Shown piece after piece: positions 35,859 through 44,312 of a stretch of 64,000 bases of DNA. Under the pieces are notes generated by a model, which was not told where the DNA came from, made no database searches, and saw nothing but the letters and a program-made list of their open reading frames with translations. Each line of letters opens with the position of its first letter. Position 1 is the first letter of the stretch. The position numbers were made by a program, and so were the translations under genes. The stretch lies in NCBI GenBank assembly GCA_030429235.1, contig JAUIDB010000005.1, forward strand, positions 124,001 through 188,000, written 5' to 3'. The DNA is from Thermoanaerobaculia bacterium. Its GTDB lineage: Bacteria > Acidobacteriota > Thermoanaerobaculia > Multivoradales > JAIOJS01.

Positions 35859-36371
35859 CTAGTGCGCCGCTGGTTCGAGCCAGGCTTCGGCGAGGCTCTT
35901 CGCTACCACCAGGGGATCCTCGGTCTCGAGGCGTGCCCGGATGGTGGTGACGGTGTCGCCCTGGAGGATCACGAACGCTTGATTGTGCTTCGCGAAGAAG
36001 GCTGCATCACCCCAGCTGTCAACCTCGACGACAGCCGGCGCTCGGAACGGGGCCGGCCTACCCCGCTCTGCGGCGCGGGCGAGCTTCGATTGGCCTCGCT
36101 CTTCGGCGAAGCGGAGACTCTCGTCGAAGGTAGACCGGGCTGCGCTGGGACTGCCGTAGGCGGATCGGGAATAGGTCACGAGTCCGCGCTCGCCTCGGAA
36201 AGCACAGACTTTGGAACTGGCATCGAAGTAGGCCTCGGTGGCACCGCCGAGTGCGGCCTCGGCCGGGGCGGGTGAGAGACTGGCACAGGTGCCTTCGGTG
36301 GTATCGGCCAGCCCGGGGGCGGCGACGAGGATGACGAAAGCGAGGGTGAAGAACGGGTATCTGGGGTGCAT
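35859..36371 (-). CDS. Small secreted protein of unknown function
   Basis: A 170-residue protein with a signal peptide (MHPRYPFFTLAFVILVAAPGLAD). The mature protein has two Cys residues close to the ends of the first half (GTCASLS, KVCAFRGE) that could form a disulfide, then a compact alpha/beta pattern: AEERGQSKLARAAERG, VEVDSWGDAAFFAKHNQAFVILQGD, VVAKSLAEAWLEPAAH. The last part is reminiscent of DUF3558/PknH-like sensor folds, but no family is assigned. ATG 36371 has AAGGAG at 9 nt. It is divergent from the dioxygenase-like lipoprotein gene. Confidence 0.78.
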   Translation of the reverse strand: MHPRYPFFTLAFVILVAAPGLADTTEGTCASLSPAPAEAALGGATEAYFDASSKVCAFRGERGLVTYSRSAYGSPSAARSTFDESLRFAEERGQSKLARAAERGRPAPFRAPAVVEVDSWGDAAFFAKHNQAFVILQGDTVTTIRARLETEDPLVVAKSLAEAWLEPAAH

Positions 36372-36534
36372 GGCGGACTTCTCCTTGGGGTTTTCAGTCG
36401 AGTCGAGAGATCGATGGGAGGGGATTCGGAAGGTGAATCGGAAGCCAGCAAGGCTACCAGGCTTCGCGCCGCCGTTGAGCCGGTGTGCAACTCTGCTCCA
36501 GTCTGCGCCGTATCCTCCCAAGGAGGTATTCCGA

Positions 36535-37062
36535 GTGTCTAGATCTCGACGACTCCCGTTTCTCTGTGCGACTCTGGGGCTTCCGCTCCTGCTCATTGCT
36601 GGGCTCGGATGCGCTGCCGACGACGAGGCGCAACTCCAACTCGTCGGATCGCAGGAACCCGGGGATCCGCTGCGGATCTCGGTGCAGGTGGTTTCGAGCG
36701 GACGAACTGCCGTGGACGGTCTCGCTTGGACCGTCTACCAGACCGATGCCCGTGGCTACTATCGCCAGGGCGATGACGGTACCGAACTGGGAGGCGCTCA
36801 CGCGCGACTCACGGGCCGGGTGGAACCGGGAGAGTCCGGAGGTTTCGAAGTGGTCACGATTCGCCCGGCCCCCTATCCCGGAGGTGGTGTCCCGGCCCAC
36901 GTCCACTTCCAGGCGGCGGACGCCAGCGGTACCGAGGTGGCGGAGCACACGGTTCGAGTCCGCGAGGCCTCTGGCACCGCCTCCGGTGGCGATTCGACCT
37001 GTCGCTTGCGACGGACGACAGAAGGTAGTTGGGCTTGCTCGATCCGGCTCACCGTCCCCTAG
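36535..37062 (+). CDS. Intradiol ring-cleavage dioxygenase-like lipoprotein
   Basis: A 175-residue lipoprotein (lipobox LIAGLGC, C26). The mature part has the layout of the intradiol dioxygenase catalytic core: VYQTDARGYY (Y75/Y76), HARLTGRVEPGESGGFEVVTIRPAPYPGG (Y114) and PAHVHF (H122, H124). These are the positions of the two Tyr and two His iron ligands in protocatechuate 3,4-dioxygenase. It is much shorter than a full dioxygenase and is exported, so it may bind iron or an aromatic compound rather than do ring cleavage. Two Cys (C-x~8-C) near the C-terminus may form a disulfide. GTG 36535 has AAGGAGGT at 6 nt. Function is inferred from the ligand pattern only. Confidence 0.75.
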   Translation: MSRSRRLPFLCATLGLPLLLIAGLGCAADDEAQLQLVGSQEPGDPLRISVQVVSSGRTAVDGLAWTVYQTDARGYYRQGDDGTELGGAHARLTGRVEPGESGGFEVVTIRPAPYPGGGVPAHVHFQAADASGTEVAEHTVRVREASGTASGGDSTCRLRRTTEGSWACSIRLTVP

Positions 37063-37088
37063 GACGCGACGCCGCCCTGACGGGTCGG

Positions 37089-38258
37089 TCAGACCTTGAT
37101 CACGACGCCGCGTCGATGCATGCAGACCAGAACGAGGTACCACCCCAGGACCCAGGTCACGGCGTAGGCCAGGGAGGCCAGGTACGCTGGTAGCCACGAG
37201 GCGAAGAGTCCGCTGTACAGCAGCTTCTGGACCGTGGTGTCCCCGATGCGGAGGTAGACGAGAGTGCGGCCGAGGACTCCACTGCCCACGAAGACCGTGA
37301 TCGCGTTGACACCGTAGATAACCAGGGGGCGTGCTCCGCGGGGTCTCTCGACTTGGTCGAAGTGCCAGTGAAACAGGGCCAGAGTGGTGGTGGCCAGACC
37401 GACGCAGAAGAGGGCATAGGAGCTGGTCCACAGGGCCTTGTTCCAGGGCAGGAACCAACCCCACACCGTGCCCACCAGGGTGAGGGTCCAGCCGACGACG
37501 AAGAGCTGGACCACTCGCTCGCCGCGTGGCCGCGAGTTCGTCAGCTTCCCGCCGACCCAGACTCCGAGGAGAGTGGTCGCCAGAGAGGGCAGGGTGGACA
37601 AGATTCCCTCGGGGTCGTAGACCCGACCGACCGACCAGAGGTGGCTCCCGAGGACGGTGCGGTCGAGCCAGCCGGCGAGGTGGTTTCCTTTCGATGCGAG
37701 ATCGATCGTGCCGGTGTCCGGCGGCGGCACCCAACCCAGGAGGACCCAGTAGCCCACGAGCAGGCCCACGGTCGTCGCGAGCAGAGTTCGCCGTTTGGTG
37801 TAGAGGTAGAGCACCGCGGCCAGGAAGTAGCAGACCGCGATGCGCTGCAGGACACCGGGAATTCTCCACGTCGCGAGCAGTTCCGACCAGGAACGGGGAC
37901 CGAAAAGGCCGAAGGGGTAGCCGTTGAGGAAGAGGCCGAGGACGAACAGCACGGCGGTGCGACGGAGGATCTTGGGGAGCAGCTCGGTCGCCGCGCTCCC
38001 GGAGATCCGCCGACGACCCAGGGCCAGGACGATGGAGACCCCGACCACGAAGAGGAAGAAGGGAAAGATGAGATCGGTCGGGGTGCAGCCGTGCCACTTG
38101 GCGTGCAGCAGCGGCCAGTAGACCGTGCTCCAGTCACCGGGGTTGTTGACCAGGATCATCGCCAGGATCGTCAGACCGCGCAGAGCGTCGACCGACACGA
38201 GACGCGGAGTCGAGGTCGGGGAAGGACTCGGTCCTCGAGGTGCGGTGGACTCGGGCAT
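37089..38258 (-). CDS. HGSNAT/DUF5009-type membrane acyltransferase
   Basis: A 389-residue protein with about ten membrane segments. The start of the membrane domain, LVSVDALRGLTILAMILVNN followed by GDWSTVYWPLLHAKWHGCTPTDLIFPFFLF, is the signature of heparan-alpha-glucosaminide N-acetyltransferase-like proteins (DUF5009), with the conserved Arg and His of the family. They transfer acyl groups across the membrane to sugars; the bacterial substrate, perhaps peptidoglycan or a surface glycan, is unknown. ATG 38258 was chosen because it starts the family-like region and leaves a 58-nt divergent promoter region; an upstream in-frame ATG (38327) would overlap the divergent gene. Confidence 0.88.
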   Translation of the reverse strand: MPESTAPRGPSPSPTSTPRLVSVDALRGLTILAMILVNNPGDWSTVYWPLLHAKWHGCTPTDLIFPFFLFVVGVSIVLALGRRRISGSAATELLPKILRRTAVLFVLGLFLNGYPFGLFGPRSWSELLATWRIPGVLQRIAVCYFLAAVLYLYTKRRTLLATTVGLLVGYWVLLGWVPPPDTGTIDLASKGNHLAGWLDRTVLGSHLWSVGRVYDPEGILSTLPSLATTLLGVWVGGKLTNSRPRGERVVQLFVVGWTLTLVGTVWGWFLPWNKALWTSSYALFCVGLATTTLALFHWHFDQVERPRGARPLVIYGVNAITVFVGSGVLGRTLVYLRIGDTTVQKLLYSGLFASWLPAYLASLAYAVTWVLGWYLVLVCMHRRGVVIKV

Positions 38259-38316
38259 CGGCGCCAAGGATACCGTCCGGGTCGCGAATTCGAGGAAGGC
38301 ACCTATACTCTCGTCG

Positions 38317-39633
38317 ATGTGGCACAAGAGCCTGGCGCGACGAATCCTCTATGGTCTCGGCTTCTTGCTGGCCACCGGGATCCTTGCCGACGAGGTCGAG
38401 GCGCCGGTGCCCTTGCTCTCACCCTTACCCTTGGTGCCGCCGGAAACGGCGGGAAGCGGCCTGGCTCCCGAAGCCAGAGTCCGGGTCGAACTGAACGAAC
38501 GCGGCATCGTGACGGCCGTCGAGGTGGCTTCGATTCGGCCCTCGACGGAGCACGACGCTCGGTTCGAAGCGGCTCTGCAACGAACGTTGCGGCAGTGGAG
38601 GTACGCTCCGCAACGGCGCGACGGAGTGGCCGAGCCCACGAGTCTGGAGTGGTTGGTCCGGTTTCCCGCCCGTCCCGGCACCGACGCGTCCGACGGCTGG
38701 GTCGGTCCGCCGGTCCTACCCGGCGCCGATGCGGAGGTCGAGCGTAGTCGAATCCTCGCCCTTCCGTTGGAGGAGCGAGCACGCCTTCTCGACGCCCAGG
38801 CGCGTCGAGCCGTCGCGGCCTTCGATGGGGAGCACCATCGAGCCGATAGTGCTCTGTTCGTCGTCTACACCGACGCGGGCGCCGAGGTGGCGGAAGGGTT
38901 GGCCCAGAATCTCGAAGCGATCTTCTTCGCCCTGGGCCAGGACTTCGTTCCCGCGCTTGCCCCCTACCCGGATCGGTACAAGCTGCAGGCGTTCGTCTTC
39001 CGTTCCCGGGCGAGCTACCAGTCGTTCCTCGCCGACATGCCGCAGTACGAGTGGTCGGCGGGCTTCTACAGTCCGGCCGGTCTGATCGCCCTCCACCTGG
39101 AACAGAGCAGCAACGACGAAGTGATGAGTGTCCTGTTGCACGAGGCCACCCACGCCTTTGTCGATCGTCGGATCGTGCGTCGTGGGGTCGCCCTACCGCG
39201 CTGGCTCGGCGAGGGTTTCGCCGACTACGTCGGCAACTCTCGGATCAAGAAGGGCAAGCTACAGCCGGGCCGGGTGCGGCGGGGAGCACTGGAGATGCAC
39301 CGCGGGGAGATCACGCGGGTGACGACCGGTAGCGCGGCGTCTCTCGACGAGGTCAAGCGGGTGTTGCGGAGTGGCCAGGGACTGGGAGTCGAAGCTCTGC
39401 TCGAGGCCTCGAGCGAGACCTTCTACGGTGAGGGCCGCAGCCAGTTCTACGACACGGCGTGGCTGTTCGTGCACTACCTTCGGGAAGGCGAGCCGACCTG
39501 GGCCAGCCGGGAGTTCCCGACACTCTTGCTCTACCTGGCGGAGGGGTATCCTCCGCGGCAGGCGTTCGAGACGGTCTACGGCGGCATCGAAGCCGCCGAC
39601 CGCGCCTTCCGCGAGTACGTCAAGCGGTTTTAG
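38317..39633 (+). CDS. Secreted TonB_C-like and HExxH metallopeptidase protein (DUF1570-like)
   Basis: A 438-residue protein with a signal peptide (RRILYGLGFLLATGILA). Residues ~50-125 resemble a TonB C-terminal domain (ARVRVELNERGIVTAVEV; FEAALQRTLRQWRYAPQ). The C-terminal half has a zincin motif HEATH (275-279) with a downstream E299 in LPRWLGEGFADYVG, typical of gluzincins such as the DUF1570 family, preceded by a FVVYTDAGAEVAEGLAQNLEAIF segment common in that group. It is probably a periplasmic or surface zinc peptidase; the substrate is unknown. The combination with a TonB_C-like domain suggests a membrane-system link. It is divergent from the acyltransferase gene. Confidence 0.82.
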   Translation: MWHKSLARRILYGLGFLLATGILADEVEAPVPLLSPLPLVPPETAGSGLAPEARVRVELNERGIVTAVEVASIRPSTEHDARFEAALQRTLRQWRYAPQRRDGVAEPTSLEWLVRFPARPGTDASDGWVGPPVLPGADAEVERSRILALPLEERARLLDAQARRAVAAFDGEHHRADSALFVVYTDAGAEVAEGLAQNLEAIFFALGQDFVPALAPYPDRYKLQAFVFRSRASYQSFLADMPQYEWSAGFYSPAGLIALHLEQSSNDEVMSVLLHEATHAFVDRRIVRRGVALPRWLGEGFADYVGNSRIKKGKLQPGRVRRGALEMHRGEITRVTTGSAASLDEVKRVLRSGQGLGVEALLEASSETFYGEGRSQFYDTAWLFVHYLREGEPTWASREFPTLLLYLAEGYPPRQAFETVYGGIEAADRAFREYVKRF

Positions 39634-39675
39634 CGGGGGTCGTTCGGTACCCCGAACCCGAAGGACGGCAAGGCT

Positions 39676-41103
39676 TCAGTCTCGCCCTGCTTCGTACCGG
39701 GTTCGTGCCCGCTCCGCGGCCTCGGGTCGACCCAACTGGCGGTAGCACTGCGCGAGGTAGTAGTAGGCCTGGTGCTTCTCGGGTTGAAGCTCGAGCGCTC
39801 GTTCGAGCGTGGAGACAGCCTCGGAGCAACGGCCGAGCTGAAACAGCGCGATGCCGCGTTGGTGGTAGCTGGCGCCGCGTTCCGGTTGCAGCGCGATCGC
39901 CCGGTCCAGAGCCTCGGCGCTTTCCAGCCAGCGCTCGAGTCGGAAGGCGGCGATCCCGAGGTTGTACCAGGCTGCCTCCTCGAAGTGGGTACCCTGCAGT
40001 TCCGGGGCCGCCCGTTGGAGCATCGTGAACGCGCTCTCGGTATCGCCGGCCGCGAGGAGCCGGCTCGCCTCGTCGTAGAGTGCCTGCGGGTTCGTCTCGG
40101 ACTGGCGACGAGCCTTCTCCCGCCTCTGGTGGGCAGCCCGCTCTTCCGGACTTCCGAACAGGTGCAGCAGAACGGTACGGGCGTGCTCGGCCTCCCAGCT
40201 GTCGGGTGCCCCGCGAGTGTAGGCGCCGGCGCGGCGGAAGGTCGCTTCGGCCTCGGCGTCGAGTCCCCCACCGTACAGGGCCCAGGCCACCGACAGGAGC
40301 AGGCGGGCGAAGTGGCTGGGCTGAGGCTTGCCGAACATCGTGACCGCCGGGATCTCTGGACCCTGGGGTGCAGGTGGCGCGATCGCTTCCAGGGCCGGGA
40401 GCAGCTCCGAGGTGCGGCCGAGGTGCGCCAATCCCAGGATTCGAAGCTGGTGCAGGTGGGTGGGAGGATTCGGCTTCGCCAGCATCCTGGTCGCCCGGTC
40501 GACGACCGCCGCCCAGTTCCCCAGTTCCTCGTCGAGGAGCAGACTCTTCCATTCGAGAGCTTCGGTAGGGGCAACCTCCAGCAGGAGCTGGAGCGAGGAG
40601 CGGGCCGCTTGGCGCCGCCCCAGGGCGAGTTCGAGACCGACGACGGCCTCGAGGACCTCGGTCGAGGGCGGAAGCGGAGCCGCGGCTCGACGTCGTAGGG
40701 CCCCGAGCAGGACCTCGCGCTCGGCGTCGCTGCCCACCGAGGCCGCGAGGTACGTCGCCAGTCCGGCCGCCAGAGGCTGGTCCGGATCGCTGACCAATTC
40801 GATCATCCGAGTGCGGAGGCGATCGGCCTCCTCGGCTGGCAGGTCTCCGGCCTGGAGTGGAACGAGGAGATCGGCCAGCGCCGCCAGTTCGCAACTCGGC
40901 AGGGCCAGGGCCGCGAGCTGTTCTTGGCGGCTGCGTTCGGGTTCCCCGGTCTCGGCGGCGATCCGGGCCTCGCGGAGCCGCTCGACGCACTCGCGATCGG
41001 GTAGCGTCGCCTGGGCGATTGCACTCGCAGCCGTCACGAGGCAGGCACCGAGAGCGAGGAGGAGGCGAAGAGTGTGCGGAGGTCCGGGGAGGGGCTCAGG
41101 CAT
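39676..41103 (-). CDS. Secreted TPR protein, partner of the Ser/Thr kinase gene
   Basis: A 475-residue protein with a signal peptide (LRLLLALGACLVTAASAIAQ). It consists of helical repeats; the clearest TPRs are at the C-terminus (AAWYNLGIAAFRLERWLESAEALDRAIAL, ASYHQRGIALFQLGRCSEAVSTLERALEL, QAYYYLAQCYRQLGRPEAAERARTRYEAG). It should act as a periplasmic scaffold. Its ATG overlaps the kinase stop by 8 nt, so the two are translationally coupled and probably work together, for instance in sensing at the membrane. Nothing in the sequence shows the ligand. Confidence 0.87.
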   Translation of the reverse strand: MPEPLPGPPHTLRLLLALGACLVTAASAIAQATLPDRECVERLREARIAAETGEPERSRQEQLAALALPSCELAALADLLVPLQAGDLPAEEADRLRTRMIELVSDPDQPLAAGLATYLAASVGSDAEREVLLGALRRRAAAPLPPSTEVLEAVVGLELALGRRQAARSSLQLLLEVAPTEALEWKSLLLDEELGNWAAVVDRATRMLAKPNPPTHLHQLRILGLAHLGRTSELLPALEAIAPPAPQGPEIPAVTMFGKPQPSHFARLLLSVAWALYGGGLDAEAEATFRRAGAYTRGAPDSWEAEHARTVLLHLFGSPEERAAHQRREKARRQSETNPQALYDEASRLLAAGDTESAFTMLQRAAPELQGTHFEEAAWYNLGIAAFRLERWLESAEALDRAIALQPERGASYHQRGIALFQLGRCSEAVSTLERALELQPEKHQAYYYLAQCYRQLGRPEAAERARTRYEAGRD

Positions 41104-43795
41104 GGAGGGTGCGGGCCGCGGTCGTCGTCGAACCGGTGGTGGTTCGGAAGGCCCAGAACGTCAGCAGCAGGAGACCGATCAGAGCTGACCACGTCGTCGC
41201 CTGGTGCCAGGCGTCGAGCTGGCGAGAGAGCGGGATCATCGACTGCATCGAGACGATCGACTGCGCCAGGGTTCCGGCCAGTAGACCGTGGCGAAGCAGG
41301 ATCCAGAGCACCACCCCCACCGCCAGTGCGATGAGCGGGATTCCACTCGCCAGATGCGTCATCCCGCCGGTCGACAAACCGACGAAGACCGCACCCGCCA
41401 GGGACGCCGCCACCACGCGTCGGCGCAGGACGAGGCCGAGAACGACGATCAGAAGCAGCGCTTGCATCATCGAGAGGAGCGAGTGAACCGGCTTGTCGAG
41501 GACCCAGGCAATGCCATCCCACAGATCCTCGGCCATGTACGAACCCCGGGGGCGGCCCGGAGCCTGGCCCAGCCAGGTAGGGATCTGTTCCGACAGACGG
41601 GCCAGCAGGCAGACGAAGCTACCTCCGAAGACCCCGATCAGGACATGCCGGCCCACCAGCGGGTCGTTCCACCGTCCGTTCAGGAGACGGGTCCAGGAGA
41701 TCAGGGCCTCGGGCCAGTGCCGGCGGACGAAGGGCTCGAGCCCGACGTAGAAGATCCAGATCATCCCCGCCAGGAACAGGTTGTAGCCGGTGTCCATCTG
41801 GAAGATCGTCCATTCGGCGTCGAGTTCGCTGAGCGGTGCGTGGTGCGCCCAGAACGCCCAGACAATGGTGTGGATGACCAGGAAGGCAGCGCTGACCCGG
41901 AAGGCACCGGTGACGTCGGAGCGTCCGAGCAGTACGTTGCGTCGCGCCATGAGGGCACCCCCCAGCAGGAGGCCGACCTGCAGTAGCAGATCGATGGCGC
42001 CGGTAACCCGCTGACTGGTGGTGATCTGGCGGTTCCCTCCTCGTCCGGGTCGGGTCCAGGGGTCGAGAACCCTGAAGTAGATCGCTTCACCCCGGAAGGC
42101 ACCCGCCTCGATGCGTCGCTGCCCGTCGGCAGAGTCCGGATCGGGGCCGAGCCAAGCCCAGCGACGATCGGTACTGACATGGGGCGTCCAGGTCGAGGCT
42201 ACCGGCTCGAAGAGGGTGGCGTCGAGGCCGGCCTCCTCGAACAGCGCCGACCAGTCGGGCTCGTCGTCGTTCAGGGGACGTTCGTCGTGCTGCGGGGGGA
42301 CTCGCGAGTACTCTCGAAGCCTCCCGCGGTCGTCGACCGTGACGACGCTGTCGCCGGCGGCGACTTGGGGCGGTTTGGTCGGTGTGACGGTCGAGAATCC
42401 GGGCCGTGGGTCGAGGCGTCGGGGGGCCGATCGGTACCAGACCCGGCCGATCGAGACCTCCCCCTGGCGGAGGGGAGACCATCGCTGGGCGGTGGAGTCC
42501 TCTTCCATCCGGTGGGAGAAGTAGCCCCAGAGCAGTTGGAGGCCCCAGTCGTCGTCGACGACCTCGCGGTCAGGCTCGAGCCGGTCGGCGATCTCGCGAG
42601 CTCGCTCGGCCAGGTAGGCCGGGGGCTTGGGCCAGTCGTAGAGGCCGAACACGCTCGTGTCGAGGCCCATCCAACAGGCGAGGAGAAAGAGCAGGACCCC
42701 GCCGCCGGCCAAGCCTGCGGAGACCGCGGTGGGTAGGGTGCCCTCACTGCCGGCGGCCGCGACCATCTCGGGCGACGGTGTCTCTCCGGCGGCCAGCGCG
42801 GCCGCAAGTGGGTCGCCGCCGGGCAGGGCCGCTGCGATCTCGAGAGGTGAGCTGGGACGGGCCTTGGGGTCGCGCTCGAGGCAGCGCAGGATGACCCGAT
42901 CGATCGCCGGGTCGATCTGCGGTACGTGGATCGAGAGGCTCGACGGGGTTGCGCTGGAGTGCAACTGTCGAAGCTCGGCCAGGGTGGCGGGCTCGTACAC
43001 GGGTCGGCCGGTGAAGAGTTCGTACAGCACCAGTCCCAGGGCGTAGAGGTCGCTTCTCTCGGTGACCTCGACGCCGGCCAACTGCTCTGGCGCCATGTAG
43101 GTCGGGGTTCCGGCCACGACCTCGTTCTGGCCGATGGTCCCGGCGATCGCGGCCAGCCCGAAGTCGGTGATGCGGACCTGCCCGCGGGCATCGATCATCA
43201 CGTTGGCGGGTTTGAGGTCGCGATGGATGACGCCCTTCTTGTGGGCTGCGGCCAATCCGGCGCAGAGCTGACGGGCGAGGTCGAGTGCCTTGTCTTCGGG
43301 GAAGCGGCCCACCTTGCGGAGCAGGCCGGCGAGATCGTCCCCTTCGATCAGCTCCATCGACAGGAAATGGTGACCCTCGATCTCTCCCAGGTCGTAGACC
43401 CGGCAGACGTTGGGATGCGAGACCTCACGCGCCACCCGCACCTCGGCGTAGAAGCGCTCGCGACGCAAGGGGTCCGCTGCCATCTCGGGCGGCAGGAACT
43501 TCAAGGCGACCGCCTGATCGAGCGTCAGGTCGTCCGCACGGTAGACCTCGCCCATGCCGCCCCGTCCCAGCAGCGAGACGATCCGGTAGCGGCCTCCCAG
43601 GATGGTGCCGGCGGCAAAGCGGGATGCGGTGGTCGGAGCGGAAGAACCAGAAGCTACCGTCTGCGACGGGGAGGAGGAACTGGCTGCCCCGTATTCGGTC
43701 GGAGCCGATGTATCCATCGGAATCGCGGTCCCGCAGTCGGGACAGACGTAGCTGTCGGTCGGGGCCGGCTTCCGGCAGGTAGGGCAGAGGGGCAC
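41096..43795 (-). CDS. Zinc-ribbon Ser/Thr protein kinase with multi-pass membrane C-terminus
   Basis: An 899-residue protein. A zinc ribbon is at the N-terminus (C4, C7, C18, C21). A complete Hanks-type kinase domain covers about 70-330: glycine loop GRGGMGEV (77-84), K99, HRD at 191-193 (HRDLKPANVM), DFG 211-213, APE 235-237. A membrane segment follows at ~365-385 (AGGGVLLFLLACWMGL), then a ~200-residue external region and about six to eight further membrane segments to the end. This is a receptor-like kinase that should phosphorylate Ser/Thr on unknown targets. All catalytic residues are present. The 3' end overlaps the TPR gene by 8 nt. Confidence 0.92.
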   Translation of the reverse strand: MPLCPTCRKPAPTDSYVCPDCGTAIPMDTSAPTEYGAASSSSPSQTVASGSSAPTTASRFAAGTILGGRYRIVSLLGRGGMGEVYRADDLTLDQAVALKFLPPEMAADPLRRERFYAEVRVAREVSHPNVCRVYDLGEIEGHHFLSMELIEGDDLAGLLRKVGRFPEDKALDLARQLCAGLAAAHKKGVIHRDLKPANVMIDARGQVRITDFGLAAIAGTIGQNEVVAGTPTYMAPEQLAGVEVTERSDLYALGLVLYELFTGRPVYEPATLAELRQLHSSATPSSLSIHVPQIDPAIDRVILRCLERDPKARPSSPLEIAAALPGGDPLAAALAAGETPSPEMVAAAGSEGTLPTAVSAGLAGGGVLLFLLACWMGLDTSVFGLYDWPKPPAYLAERAREIADRLEPDREVVDDDWGLQLLWGYFSHRMEEDSTAQRWSPLRQGEVSIGRVWYRSAPRRLDPRPGFSTVTPTKPPQVAAGDSVVTVDDRGRLREYSRVPPQHDERPLNDDEPDWSALFEEAGLDATLFEPVASTWTPHVSTDRRWAWLGPDPDSADGQRRIEAGAFRGEAIYFRVLDPWTRPGRGGNRQITTSQRVTGAIDLLLQVGLLLGGALMARRNVLLGRSDVTGAFRVSAAFLVIHTIVWAFWAHHAPLSELDAEWTIFQMDTGYNLFLAGMIWIFYVGLEPFVRRHWPEALISWTRLLNGRWNDPLVGRHVLIGVFGGSFVCLLARLSEQIPTWLGQAPGRPRGSYMAEDLWDGIAWVLDKPVHSLLSMMQALLLIVVLGLVLRRRVVAASLAGAVFVGLSTGGMTHLASGIPLIALAVGVVLWILLRHGLLAGTLAQSIVSMQSMIPLSRQLDAWHQATTWSALIGLLLLTFWAFRTTTGSTTTAARTLHA

Positions 43796-43934
43796 GGCGC
43801 CGAGCCTACGTCTGGCGGTTGGGCGCTGTCCAGTCGGATCGGCCGGGGGAGCCGTCGCCCAGGAGCAGTAGCAAGGACCGGGTCGAGGCCTCGGTCGGTC
43901 GGCTCGATAGAATGTCGCAAAACCAGGGGGCGTT

Positions 43935-44312
43935 ATGACGGAGCGAGAGATTCAGAAGGTCGAGCTAGCAGCCAGTCTGGCCAAGATCGACGAACACTGG
44001 CGGCCGAAGATCGTGGGTGCGCTCAACGGTCAGGAGGTCAAACTGGTGAAGTTCCAGGGGACCTTCGTCTGGCACCACCATGACCAGGAAGACGAGCTCT
44101 TTCTCGGTATCGCGGGGCGGTTCCGCGTCGAGTTCCGCGACCACTCGATCGAGGTGGGTCCGGGTGAGTTCGTGATCGTGCCTCGCGGGGTCGAGCACCG
44201 GACCGTGGCCGAGGAGGAGGCCAGCGTGCTGCTGTTCGAACCGGCGAACGTACGCAACACCGGCAACGTCGCCGATCCGCGGCTCACCGCTCCCCAGGGG
44301 GTGAGACTGTGA
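43935..44312 (+). CDS. Cupin-domain protein
   Basis: A 125-residue single-domain cupin. Motif 1 is FVWHHHDQEDELFLGIAGRF (H47-H49, E52) and motif 2 is GPGEFVIVPRGVEHR (H88), giving the usual His/His/Glu/His metal set. Such small cupins include mannose-6-phosphate isomerase-like and sensor-type proteins; nothing shows the substrate. It overlaps the next gene by four bases (GTGA) and so is co-expressed with the M61 peptidase. AGGGGG precedes ATG 43935. Confidence 0.9.
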   Translation: MTEREIQKVELAASLAKIDEHWRPKIVGALNGQEVKLVKFQGTFVWHHHDQEDELFLGIAGRFRVEFRDHSIEVGPGEFVIVPRGVEHRTVAEEEASVLLFEPANVRNTGNVADPRLTAPQGVRL

